From: Progne subis subis | Taxonomy: Eukaryota; Chordata; Aves; Passeriformes; Hirundinidae | Assembly: GCA_022316685.1 (NCBI GenBank) | Contig: JAKJHU010000046.1 | Coordinates: 6,237,001 to 6,301,000, forward strand | DNA: 64,000 nt | Direction: 5' to 3' | In this document: one piece after another, positions 11,701 to 23,222 of the stretch | Layout of the letters: every line of letters starts with the position of its first letter | How positions within the stretch are numbered: position 1 is the stretch's first letter | Made by a program: the position numbers and the translations under genes | The notes under the pieces: generated by a model | What the model saw: the letters and a program-made list of their open reading frames with translations, nothing else | What the model was told of the DNA's origin: nothing | The model's database searches: none

Positions 11701-14700
11701 ACATACCCAGTCTTGCATTATAATTTTTTAACCACTGTTAATGTATTCTTTATCTAATTCCAATTCACCACCTAATTATCTCTACCTTTTAAATATAATA
11801 ATGCATTCTTGAAGCACAGAAGAGTTTTCACTTAATGCTGGGATTTATGCATTGTGGACATCAGTTTACTCAGAGTAACCTGGTGTCTGGCACTCACACT
11901 CTAAAGCTGGGTTTGTGGGCTCTGGCCCCACCAGTGGTCTGATTCATCAGCAGGAGCTTTCTCCTGGCAAAGAGCTGTGCTTTCAGTCCCAGTCGCACAG
12001 TTTCACAGAAACTGTTCAAATGGAATGATAATTTAATTTGCCTTTATTTAATTTAGCTTTGTAAAAGGTGAGCTCTCTCTTCTTCAGGGGTGAAATTGCT
12101 GATTTTGAGAAGTAGATAATTTCCCTTGTTTATGCTCTTTCAGGTCTTCTGGTAACAGCCCACAGGGGAGGGACGCAACGTTGCTTCTCCAGGATGGAGC
12201 CAAAGTCTCTTTGTGAGCTGGACTGGATTTGCAGCTGAAGGCACAATTTCTTGTGCCAAGGCTATCAGCCTGTCCTCTCAGTAACAAGGCTCTGGGAGTA
12301 GTGTGTTAGCGTGACTTGGCAATCACAGGCATGCTCCAGGCAAGCAAAAACGCCATTTCAGTCTATTCTGAAAAAATATTCTGAAGAAAGTCCACCTTTC
12401 CAATACTCTCACTGCCATGTCTCACTGCAGACACTTCTCTTAAAGGTGAGCACAGCAGCTTGCAAAGAGATGGGGAGTGAGCAAAAGAAACCAGAGTTTA
12501 TGTTGTTTTTACCTAAAATTTCTGACTTTGTGAATTTAGGTTTGCATTAGGTCTTGTCTGTGATAGCTACTGCCTCTGAGCCCCCACGAGCAAAGGTATT
12601 TGGCTGAGCCTGCTCCCCAGGGCTCACACACTTCTTTCTGCTGTAGTCAGACTTCTGAGCGTGAACAGGCAGATTGAAAGAGAAATGGCAGACAAGGTGA
12701 AGTACCCTTTTCTTCCCTCATGCATTCCCAAGTCCTGTGTTGTTACCTGTTCAGAAAAATGAGTGATCACGGGGATTTGGAAGATTACAAAAGCCAATTC
12801 ATCTATCAGGTGCTAGGGAAAAAGAAAAAAAGAAAAAAAAAAAATTAGCAAATGGAAATGGTTTATATTCCCCATGAGCCACAGCACATCGTAGGAGCCT
12901 GCTCACCCCTGTGGTGCCTGCTGAGGGCAGGGCATCACCCTCTTGAAAAGCTGATGGCAAGAGGCAGCATCTCATGCAAATTGTAAGGTCATTGTAAGGT
13001 GACAGCAATAAAACTTCAAGGATTTTAGTAGCAAGGCCTGTCCTGTTTCCCTAAGGCTTGTCATGTTACTAAATCTGATCTGAAAGCTATGTATCTGTTG
13101 TAAATTATCCTTTCCTAAGCCCTTTTCCAACCTCCACAAACTTTCTGCAAAACCAGATGGGGATTTAAATACTGTTATGCATTTTCAAGCTTGCCTCAGC
13201 ATTAGTATTATAAAAATTAAATAGGAAAGTAATGAAAGTACATCTTCTTGGCAAATTACATCTCTGGGAAATGGTCAGCTAATGCTGAGATTAAATTCCA
13301 AGTTGATACATGCATGATAAGTCTGGATAATACAATTTACAAAATTATATCATATTTTAAACTTGGGCTCTGATATATTTTGTGTGTCTGCCTTCTCTGG
13401 GAGACAAGTCTCTTGTGAACCACTGAGGTACCAAAGTCCTTCCTTTCAGCATCTAGATGTTGTATGTGTTTATGTCAACCTAACAGGCCACTAAATTCCC
13501 ACCTAGGAATAGCAGGCTGTTACATCCACTGGTATATTGGAAGTGGCAATTGATTACTAATGTCCCTAATACTTTAATCACAGCTGGCATTCTGTGAATA
13601 AAGATACAAATAAAGATACAAATCTACTCTGAATTTCCTGCTATGAGGCATCAATACGTTTGTGGGAACTTAGATGACAGTGTTCATTCCCATTGCAGGT
13701 GACTTTAATGGGTGGCCATATAAAGATACAAAGGTAATTATTTTTCCTATCTTGCAGTACTTCACTGAAGTGCATTTGCAAGGTAGCAAAAGAATGTTTC
13801 ATAAAACTGCTCAGTCAGAACAATAATAATGAATGCTAAGGGTGAACCCTCATTCAAATATGAAATTGCTGATTTGCAGAAGGAATGATTCCTCTGGAAA
13901 TCTTTATGTAAGGTCAAAATGATAATGTATTGCTTTATAAGTGGACTTTTCAGGCTTGCTGCAGAAATCTCCAGCAGGAATACAGGTTTAGATGAAAAGA
14001 ACAAGTAATAATTCTTGATAATATTCTTTAGACTTCACATTATAATTTCTGTGGGACTCTTTCTATAAAATTTGGCCTTCATTTTTGTATTCTGTGAGAT
14101 TTTTCCATAAAGTAATTATAGTTTTTAGATTTCTTTTGATATTTTTCCTGTTATTTTTTCTTCTCACAGACAGTCATACACCTTGGAGAGTAAGTGCAAG
14201 TGATTTGATGGAAAATGAAGGGGGTTTTGTGATGAAGGAACTGGCCATGAAGCTCCAGAGATCTAGAAAGGGCTTTTGTGCAGAGCACCTGTCTCTGTAT
14301 CAGAGCTTTTGTGTGATCCAGAGCAAGCAGCAGCTGGTACCCAGGTGCAGCACTGCAGGGCATGGGGGGCAGACAGGACATTTTGGACATGGAGCCTGGC
14401 TCTGGGCAGAGCTTGGTGGCTCCACACTGTCCCTCCCTGCCAGCCAGGAGCAGTCCTGGTCAAGCCTGGGGGCACCAAGCTGTTCCTGCTGTGACCACAG
14501 CTGATGCTCACCCAGGTTTAGGCAGCGTCCCCAGCCGTGCCCAGCCCATTTATCTGAGCAGACCCACAGCTGCTGGGGCAGGTGGCACCTCCACCACCTG
14601 CAGCCTGCACACAGAGCACCCACCCGCCTTCAGCAGAGTGTGGGGGTCCCTTTAGCTCTGTCCCTTTCCCAGGAACTCATCCCACCCGCAGCAATGTTCC

Positions 14701-16783
14701 ACTCCCTCTCCACAGCTTTTCCAAGGCCCCAGCGATGCTCTTCACATCTCATTGCGGCTCCCAGCAACTCCTGCAGGTAATGCCTGCATAAATGGAGGCA
14801 GCCACAGACCTCTCCCTGATAAGGTAAATGTGATTATTTTGCTTTTGGGTTTAGTACAGCAAACTCATTCCCTGAGCTGCATAGTTTGGGTGTGACATGA
14901 CTTTTGCAAACACTAGTGTGCTTTGTTACTGCTCTGGTTTGAAAACCAATAGCCTTTACCTATGGTATGTTGTCATTTCTCAGACGAGGCTGCAACAATA
15001 TTGGTATTATTGACCCTACGGTACATCAGATGATCTCCCTAGGCTTCAGTTTTTCCATAAGAAAAAGTGAGAGCAATGCAGGGTTTTCATAAAAACTCCT
15101 GGTACTGAAAGACAGCAGACTGTGGCTGCCTTTTTTGCTTGCTGACTGGTCAGGTAACCTCACCAGAACTAACCTTCCCCAAAAACATTACTTCTGGATG
15201 GAGATTATTATTTGTTTCAAGAATCTCTGTGTGTCTGAAAGGAATAATATAACACCGAGTAGAATTAAGATAATGCTGAACTTAGAACAAACATAGCTGA
15301 GATTTCAGCTGGAGTGAGACTGTCTTGATGCCAGAATAAACACTCTAGTTTTACTTTGGTCTTTCTTTGGAAAAACTAGCTGTACACACATAGCTGCCAG
15401 CTTCTGTTGGCTGAGTTGACACCCTTCTTACAAATACAGATTTAACTCAGCCAGTGATTACAACAGACTTTCTTTGCCTTTATATGGTTGTTTCATGTTT
15501 CTCTGCATCTAGGTCAGCCGACTCCCAATAACGTTGTCACAGCCTAAGAAACAAACTTGGTGTTTCTGGGCATCCCTTGCAATTTCTTGAAAGAGTATTA
15601 CACTGATGCTTTTATGCTTGAGGGGTGATAAGCCCATGACTTTACCAAGTCAATTGTTGAAAGCTGATAGCATCAATAAAGAATTATGCTGATTAGTATT
15701 AAAGCAGCCCACATACCCTCACAAGAGATATGTTGTTCTTGATCACCTTCCCCCAAGATTAATCCATATTCAGCTTCTTTAAAAGTATTATTAAAGCACC
15801 AGACTTCATTTATGTATGGAATAATTATTTACTGAAATCTTCACTATATTTAAGCAGAAGGGTGTTCATCTTTCCAAGGAAAGTTTTCTCCAGGACAATA
15901 GTCTCCAGGACTATTAGCGTTACATTGGCAGAGTAAGAAAGTGCAGCCTGTCTCTACATATGATGATTGGGTTTTGCTACAAACCAACATAATCTCAGGA
16001 GTGTTTGTTTCTTCATGGGAAGCTTTGCAGAGGGCAGATAGGATAACATCCTAAGTCTGTGAGAGACAGCATAATACCACAAACTTGCAGCCAGCCTCAA
16101 CATCTGTTACTGCTGGGTCAGAGCAAGGTGCCAGGGTGCCAGTGCTGCTCTTGTTCCTTTTTACCAAGCTGCCTTTTATCTGCCACCACCACTCCTTACC
16201 ACAACAGCCCTTCTTGCTCTTCAACACCTGGTGAGGTGAGGTCAGGTCTGCACTGATAGCACCGCCTGTGACCCCGGCACAGCTGCTAGGAACACTGACA
16301 CCATGAAATTCCCTCTTTGGGGTCACAAAATTCCCTAGGGAGGATTTAATAGAACCAGAAGCAGAGCAGTATCACTCTTAGTGTCTGTGTTTTGTGGTGG
16401 TGGTGGTGTGGATCCTCTCTGTGTCCGAGTTCCTATCACAGCTGTGTAGCTCTGGAATACAAATGTTCATTGCTTAAACACAACTGATTTTTTTTTTTTT
16501 TTTTTAATTTATTTAGTGTGTTTTTATTTAGTGTAACTACCCAGAGTTGGCTTTGTTTCCAGTATCAGGGGATGAGACCTTTGGGGTTGCATCACGTGGA
16601 CGAGGTTGTCTGCAACACCAGGCAGCATTTCAGCTGTTTGCAGGGGAGTTTGTGTTTTCTGTATCCAGAAAGTGAATCTATTGGTCCACATACCAGCTTT
16701 CTGGAGGACTCTAGCACCTTACCTCATGGCTCCTAGCAAAATTATATATCAGCTGGGAGGATTCCTAAACAAAATCTATTTCT
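8706..16783. other. non-coding stretch, no gene recognised
   Basis: No gene is supported here. It holds homopolymer runs (A at 11650-11666, an A-rich run at 12819-12844, T at 16488-16505) and a GC-richer patch at about 14280-14720. In that patch overlapping frames are open on both strands because of base composition alone. None of these translations shows a recognisable domain. Confidence 0.6.
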
Positions 16784-17002
16784 GGTTTTGGTTTGGTTTG
16801 GGGTTTTTTTTGTTTGTTTGTTTGTTTGGGTTGTGGGGTTTTTTGTTTTGTTTTGTGGTTTTTGGGTGGTTTTTTTTTTTTGCGGGGGGGTTGTTTGGGG
16901 GGTTTTTTGTTTGTTTGTTTGGTTAGTTGGTTGTGTTTGGTTTTTTGGGGTCTTTTTTGTTTGTTTATTTTGGTTTTTGTTTGTTTGGTTTGTTTTTTTT
17001 TT
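16784..17002 (+). repeat. 219-bp G/T-only low-complexity tract
   Basis: Only four bases in 219 are not G or T on the plus strand (two C, two A). The tract mixes GTTT and TGTTT units with G runs of 4, 7 and 6. It starts and ends abruptly against ordinary sequence. The open frames across it encode only Phe, Gly, Val, Trp, Leu and Cys strings and are composition artefacts. Confidence 0.9.
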
Positions 17003-18230
17003 AATTGTTCTTAGACTGAAAAAACCCTAAAATATTCTTAGGGGACTGGAATGTCACTAGAACTACCTGTCAGAAAATTAGTCCCAAGGAATTTCTGTAC
17101 ATAATACCTAATAGGTACAAAGAAAGAGTGAAAGCTACTTTGATTTAATTTTTTACAGTATTGCTTTAAACGAAGTTTAAAAACTTGCTGAAAGGCTGAT
17201 TGAAAAGCTTGCTTGAGGAGATGGGAGAGGAAGGGAAGGCCTCTAGTTCATGACATTAATTTAGTTCATTAAACTTCAGCGTACTTACATTTTTGTTTGC
17301 TAAATGCAGAAACAACCCATCTCTTTTAGCTGAGAGCAGAATCCAGGAAAGTGTGTTGAAATACAAAAAGCACATAGCCAAGAAATGGTTTATTGTGCTG
17401 CAGCAAAGTTGTTCTGTGTGTTTATGGAAGCTATTAGTGGGAGAATGTGTCCTAAAATATATTAAGAAAAAAAAGGTTCTCACATTTCAGAACCATTTCA
17501 CACAGTTCATATATGGCACAGGATTTTCTCAGGAGTTGTATTTCTTCCATAACCAGACAAGTCATCTCTGCTTTCTGCTGCAGAGGTCACAACAAAAGCT
17601 TACAGCTTTATTACCACCTCCTTACATGCCTACATCAGCTCTTTGAGTGTCATATCCTAAAATCCAAGTTTACACATGCTTTTTGAACCAAGCAGATGGA
17701 ATTGAAGCACTGTGCTTGTGTTAACAAAATTTTTGGTAGCTGTTAATTTTACTGAAAGCAGAGGTTCTTCATTCTGCTGGAAATTTGCTCCATGGCATCT
17801 CCAACAGAGTCTGAAATTTGCTGCAGGGCTTCAGAGATCCCTGTAACATTTTGGTGATACCTAGGGACCCTGTGCCTGAGCTAGAGGCGTTCATGCTCTC
17901 AGTCCTGGAAGTAAAGTCAGCACCTAAGTATAAAAAAATAAACAAACATAGAGTTGAACCGGTGACACTTATTTCCAGCCTCAGAAAACATAGAAGAGCT
18001 TTTACTGCTGACTATCTTTTGAATTAATGATAATTGGATCTAAATGTGATAATACTTTGCTAATAGGATAGCAGGAGACAGCTGTGTCAAAGTGTATACA
18101 TGGGGTAATGCCGACATTCAAAGTGCCAACAAGTACCATCTTAAAATACTGGCATTAAAAAGAAACTGTCGGGGGGGGGTGGCGGGTATTTTTTTGAAAG
18201 GACAATCTGAGGTGGTGTTTTTGAAAAAAG

Positions 18231-18265
18231 AAAGCCCAAGGCAATGGGAACATGCCTTGGGCTTT
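18231..18265. other. perfect 13-bp inverted repeat (hairpin)
   Basis: The left arm AAAGCCCAAGGCA (18231-18243) and right arm TGCCTTGGGCTTT (18253-18265) are exact reverse complements around a 9-base loop. The stem is GC-rich in the middle. No U run follows that would suggest a polymerase III terminator. Confidence 0.85.
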
Positions 18266-18273
18266 TCCAAAGT

Positions 18274-18299
18274 GGGTCAGGATGGGGATGGGGAGGGGG
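18274..18299 (+). other. G-quadruplex motif
   Basis: Four G runs (3, 4, 4 and 5 bases) are separated by loops of 7, 2 and 1 bases, satisfying the standard G3+N1-7 pattern. The motif starts 8 bases after the hairpin at 18231-18265. Confidence 0.7.
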
Positions 18300-19884
18300 A
18301 GGAAGCACAAAGGACACACAGGAAAACTGCCAAGTGCCAGGACCTTGCTCCTTTTCCTGAAGCAGGAGGATCAGCCTTCAGAAGTTTAGGAAGTCCTGCC
18401 ACAAATGAAGGTACATGAGCTTCCAGACAAAACCTTCTTAAATCTGCATGTTGGAAGAAACAAGAAAAGTGGACCAAAAAGATGTACCTAGTGTTTCCCT
18501 TCACCTTCCCAGATGCAAAGCAAGGTATGTACAGGGCACATTCAGGTTCCCATTTGTCAAAGTACTACCTAAAAGAGACCCCTGAAGCTCAGTGTGTACT
18601 AAAATTCTCTATTACATATCCGTAGTTGTCCACATCTGAGCTCTGTGGTACTTTCAGCATAAGCTGCGTGCTAAAAAATGGTACTGCTTATTGGGGAGAA
18701 GAGAGAATGAGAATACCAGTGCCTTTACATCGCACCTCCAGCAAGCAAACCTAACTGGTTTTGCAAACAACCTCCATTGCTCTAAATTCATTCCAGGAGA
18801 GCTGAGGCAGAGGTCTGATTTCAGCAAGCTAAATAAGAAAAGACTCTGCTGTTGATTGTTCAGTCCCATCGTGAAGTTCCCAAATCAGCCCATCAGACAC
18901 TCATTAATTAGCATCACTACAGAGTAAATATCTTTATTTAGTAAAACATGGAATGTGCTTTGGCAATCCCACTTTAGGTCTAATCTAGACCTATCATTAG
19001 AGTAAACTTCGCATTGAAATTCCATGGGATTTTTGACTGTTTTTTGGGTTTTTTAACTTGAAAGGTGCTCAAAGAGGACAGAATTTTTTTAGTGAATTGG
19101 ATCCAAAAGCCATTTCATCATGTTCAGGGCAGATGTTATCAGGAAGGATCATTTGTATTGGCAGTCCTTCCAAGGTTACCCTCTAACCATGTTGAAATCA
19201 GGTGAGTCCCAGAGAACTCCTACTTGATTCTGGCCATGGCTTCAGAGTCTGCAGCCACACAAGCTAGAAGACAACTATCTTAACAGACATTACACTCTAT
19301 TAAACTTGGGTAGCCTCTGATTAGTAAATACATATTTTTAGACATCTGCACATTAGTAAACACATGGAGGCTGATCAAAAAATTTCATCACCCCTAGGGC
19401 TTAAATGCAACTTTTTGTACAAAATTTGAATGGCTTCATCTTTAATGGATTGTAAGATCCTGGTGCATTTTTTAAAAAACAGCAAACATTATAAGTTAGC
19501 GATTCTTTTTCACCTCTACTCCTTTCCTCTCTTTGAAGGAATGAAAAATATTAAAAGAACACCAACAATTATTTTGTACAAGTCATGAGGTACTCTTTTA
19601 ACTCTGTGCTAGGCAGGTGACCCTACTGTTCAGCAACCCAGGAAACTGGTACAGACTCTGCCCATCATCAGATTCAGATTAAAAAAGAAATGGCAGTGCT
19701 TATTTGCCTTTCTTTTATAAAATGAACTCTGGGTGAATCACTTAAACAAAGCACCAGTCCCAGCAAATAACGTTGGTGTTTAATTTACTCACAGTGGGTA
19801 TTTAGAAATTTGCTCATGTGAGAGAGCGAATTGTGCCCTTTTTGCACTCCAGGGCTGCTGCAGCTTCTCCAGTCACTTTTTCTT

Positions 19885-19910
19885 GGGGGCTGGGGAGTCT
19901 GGGGGCGGGG
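19885..19910 (+). other. G-quadruplex motif
   Basis: Four G runs (5, 4, 5 and 4 bases) are separated by loops of 2, 5 and 1 bases. By sequence this is the strongest quadruplex candidate outside the CpG islands. It is not close to any recognised promoter. Confidence 0.75.
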
Positions 19911-21294
19911 AGGAAGGGATCTGGGACTCAATGCAATTGTAACCACAAGAAACATTCTTTATATTTCTCTTTGTGTGTGCAAGATATCTTTGTTTTTTCT
20001 AAAATTGAGTTGAAGGCTAGACGGGAAGGATGGTTAGATGCCTTGGGTATTTCTGAGCCCTGATTCTTGCAGATTCAAAGGTCTGCTCCAGAGTGCTCTA
20101 AGGCATTGGCAATGCACAGCTTTGCTTTCTTTGGGGAGGTGGATCTGCCTTAGGGAGATGCAGTCCCATCTCATGGGCAGGTCTCTTGATTAGGGTGAAA
20201 GGCTGGAATCACATAGATTGCAAATGGCGTCTTCCCCACATCTAGAAAGGAATAGCATACCAGAGGGAACAAGACCTTTTCTTTTCATATGAGGGAGGCC
20301 TCAGCTCAACTCTAAGATTTTGCATATAGGAAAGAAAAGTCAAACATAGCTGGTGGTTTTAGCCAACTTACTTTTTCTTCTTTTCATTTAGAAAAGATTT
20401 AGCACACATTTAATATGGCTTTGTAAAGCTGAGAATCCTCTTCCCCTGGTATCTCCAATCTTCCTTCCTGAGCATCAATTTTCTGAAACACATCACTTTG
20501 TCTAGCTTGTCACTGACTGAACATTAGCTATTCTGAAAATGCCCTCTTTGTGTCTGAAGGGATTTGTTCTGGCTGCCTGACAGAAGGCTGTGAAAAACAG
20601 CCCCCAGCTCTCTCTTGGTCCGGTCTCATGCCAGTGTGGAGCCCAGGCTGCCACTACCCAGCCATCCTGCAGAAGACGCTGACAAGATGTACCAGCTTCA
20701 CTTCTGAAAATTGCCACAGTCATAGGGAAGGATGGGAAGGATATTCTGCTTTTCACAGAAGCTGGACATGCAGCAAAATGGGTGCTGTAACCTGAAAGTT
20801 TGCAGCACACTATAGCTGGACAAAGAGGCTGCACAGACCCAGTCAGCATGCTGTCTACAAGATAAATATGTGAACTGAAGCAGGTCCTTCAGACACTCGG
20901 TTCATGTGCCACACTCTGCATGCACAGGCAGCTGTCCCAGTGACACAGTGAGCTAGAGATCCTGCTGCTCAGGTGCACGTGCTCCCATGGTCTGAGCTAG
21001 TTTGGAATACAAAAGGTCTTCATGGGCTCCGGTTCTGTGCTCATCATCCTGATCATCCTCTGTAGTCAGAAGGAAGTAGGCACATCTTCCACAAATTTAC
21101 AAGTGTTACAAAGTTGGGGATCATGGTTACAGCTGTACTTTGCAGGATTTTTTCTTAAAAACTTTTTTCAAAAAACACAGCCTAAGAGATATACCAATAC
21201 TTTCTCCCTGCAAAGACCAATCCTGCAGGGCAACTCAGGGAGAAATATGGCTTGTACAGGGCTTTCTTTTGTTATATTTTATTTTTCAAAGTTT

Positions 21295-21313
21295 TTATTA
21301 TTATTATTATTAA
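21295..21313. repeat. (ATT)n microsatellite
   Basis: About six uninterrupted ATT units inside an AT-rich stretch. Confidence 0.9.
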
Positions 21314-21559
21314 TTCTTTAAAAATATATTTATGGTGTTCAAAAAGCATATCTACTGGTCTCACTGTAGAATTTTTGTACCTGGTGACAATGCTAAGCAA
21401 AAAGATATATTTTGCATTTTTTAAAAAATTTTCTGAGGCCACAAGAATGAAAATCATGAGCTGAAAGATACACGAAGATACTTAAATTCACTGGGACATA
21501 GGTCCCATTCAGGAATGTGTTTTATGAAGTATGAGTATATATAGAATAGATCATTAACT

Positions 21560-22115
21560 AAAAGACCTTCTTCCTGTTTAAAGCCATTCCCCCTTGTCCT
21601 ATCACTATATTTAGAAAAAGGTCTAATTTGATTTTAAAGTTGGTATTGTTGGAATGTCCACAATAGTCCTTAGCAAATTGTTCCAGCAAGTCAAATGGTC
21701 AAAACTTTGCAATTAACTTCAAGCTTTTATCTCTCCTATTTCTTGAATCTTGTCCAATGGATTAAGTTTTTGGTCTGTCTGTTCTCATATTTCTGATCTC
21801 TGTAGGTACTGAAAGATCACAAGAGGTGGTTGTTGGCAGGGACCTCTGGAAGCTTTCAAGTCCAAGTTCTCTGCTCAGAGCAGCTGCAGCCAGGGCTGGT
21901 GTCCAGGACTCTGCCTAGTCTGGCTTTGAATATCTTCAAGGGTGGATACTCCAAAATCTCTCTGGGTAACCTGTTTCCGTGTTTCACTAGACCCCAGAGA
22001 AAAGTGTTTTCTTACGTTTAAGGGGAATTTTCTATGTTTCAGGTTTTGTCCGTTGCCTCTGGTCCTGCCACAGTCCTGTCACTGCAGAGAAGAGTCTGGC
22101 TCATTCTTCTTTCCT
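21560..22115 (-). repeat. CR1 LINE fragments, antisense
   Basis: There are two recognisable pieces in reverse orientation. The first (about 21560-21625) reads 'cttcttcctgtttaaagccattcccccttgtcctatcacta', a CR1 hallmark. The second (about 21830-22115) includes 'tctggctttgaatatcttcaagggtggatactcc', 'ctctctgggtaacctgtttccgtg' and 'ttttgtccgttgcctctggtcctg'. The stretch between them is diverged, so this may be two insertions, possibly of different CR1 subfamilies, rather than one. Confidence 0.85.
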
Positions 22116-22794
22116 TCTCACCACAACTATCAGGTATTTATCAACAATAATATAGTGTTCAGTTAATTATTTCCAGTGATCTCAAATTCTTTTTAGAACC
22201 CATTTCTTTCCCTTTCAAGACTACTGCCTGGCTTCTCCCAGTTTGGACAAATTCATTCCTATTTGCAAAAGTACTTTAATCATTCATCTTGTCAGCTCAT
22301 GCAGATTGAATTATAGCAGTGGGTTGTACTCTTTACAGTTTGCCAGTTTTCCATCTTCCTGGTAAATTGTCATAAATTAATTTAATTTTTTTTCTGTTTG
22401 AGATTTGCTGAAGTGGTTCAAGTGGAGGACCATAGGAAGCTTACTTAGCTTGCTGAAATCCATGTTCCTAGCTGTGTAACAAGGGAGGAGAGTTGGAACA
22501 GAAAGAGGCAGAGAAAGAAGGGACACTGTTTGGATGACTGAATTTGGTGAGGACCTTGGAAGTTCATAATAATTTTCAGTCATTTATTATTCTTATTTGG
22601 TGATTCTGTACTAAGAGCAGATTTTACTTGCAAGATCTGGCAATGAGATGGTTACAATTTTTTAATACAGCTTTGTTATTCAAAAGAGAGATTAAGATAG
22701 AAATGAATTGACAGTCTACCCACAGTTGCACTTTAGAATTCATAATGCAGTACACGAACAGGAATAATCTCTTCTATAAACTTGCTGAGGTTCC

Positions 22795-22812
22795 ACAGAT
22801 CTATAGATCTGT
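22795..22812. other. 18-bp perfect palindrome
   Basis: ACAGATCTATAGATCTGT equals its own reverse complement with no spacer. It contains two AGATCT half-sites. No repeat boundary or gene adjoins it. Confidence 0.9.
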
Positions 22813-23201
22813 AATAGACAGGCCAGTGACTCAAGGAAATCCTGCTAAAAGATGCTGTAGTCATGGCTCACAAAAGCCCACTGAAGTCACGACCAATGAG
22901 TGTGAGTCACGTCTGTGTGTGAGCACCGTGCCCCTCATCATGCACCAGGCTTTTATTCTGGTTTCTTTCCTCTTAGTGGGAGCTTGAAAAATGCCTCACC
23001 TCCCAGGAAGCTTGGTAACTGCTAATATGCCACCTTAGATCATTGAACTCAGCCTGAACCCAGTTTATTTTTATTTCTGCACAGAGGACATGAGTTATCA
23101 TTCTGACACCAGATCTAAGTAAGCAGATGCACTCCGTGCAATCACACGTGTTCTATTGCACGAGGCAGCAGCTCCAGCACTTCCTCCCAGCACTCTGTTC
23201 C

Positions 23202-23222
23202 TATATATATATATATATATAT
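23202..23222. repeat. (TA)n microsatellite
   Basis: About ten uninterrupted TA units, a likely length polymorphism. Confidence 0.95.

Larger units (their letters stand above)
17003..21559. other. non-coding stretch with structured motifs
   Basis: No gene is recognised. Notable contents are a 9-G run at 18171-18179, a perfect 13-bp hairpin at 18231-18265, G-quadruplex motifs at 18274-18299 and 19885-19910, and an (ATT)n microsatellite at 21295-21313. Open frames of up to 117 codons (for example 17293-17646) have no recognisable content. Confidence 0.55.

Noticed and set aside
14085..14791. Cluster of eight overlapping frames on both strands, up to 139 codons
   Set aside because: They arise from a GC-richer patch. 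No frame shows a domain, and frames on both strands are equally open.
16606..17030. Frames with hydrophobic Phe/Val/Gly/Trp/Leu strings resembling membrane segments
   Set aside because: They are a translation of the G/T-only tract, with no biological sequence constraint visible.
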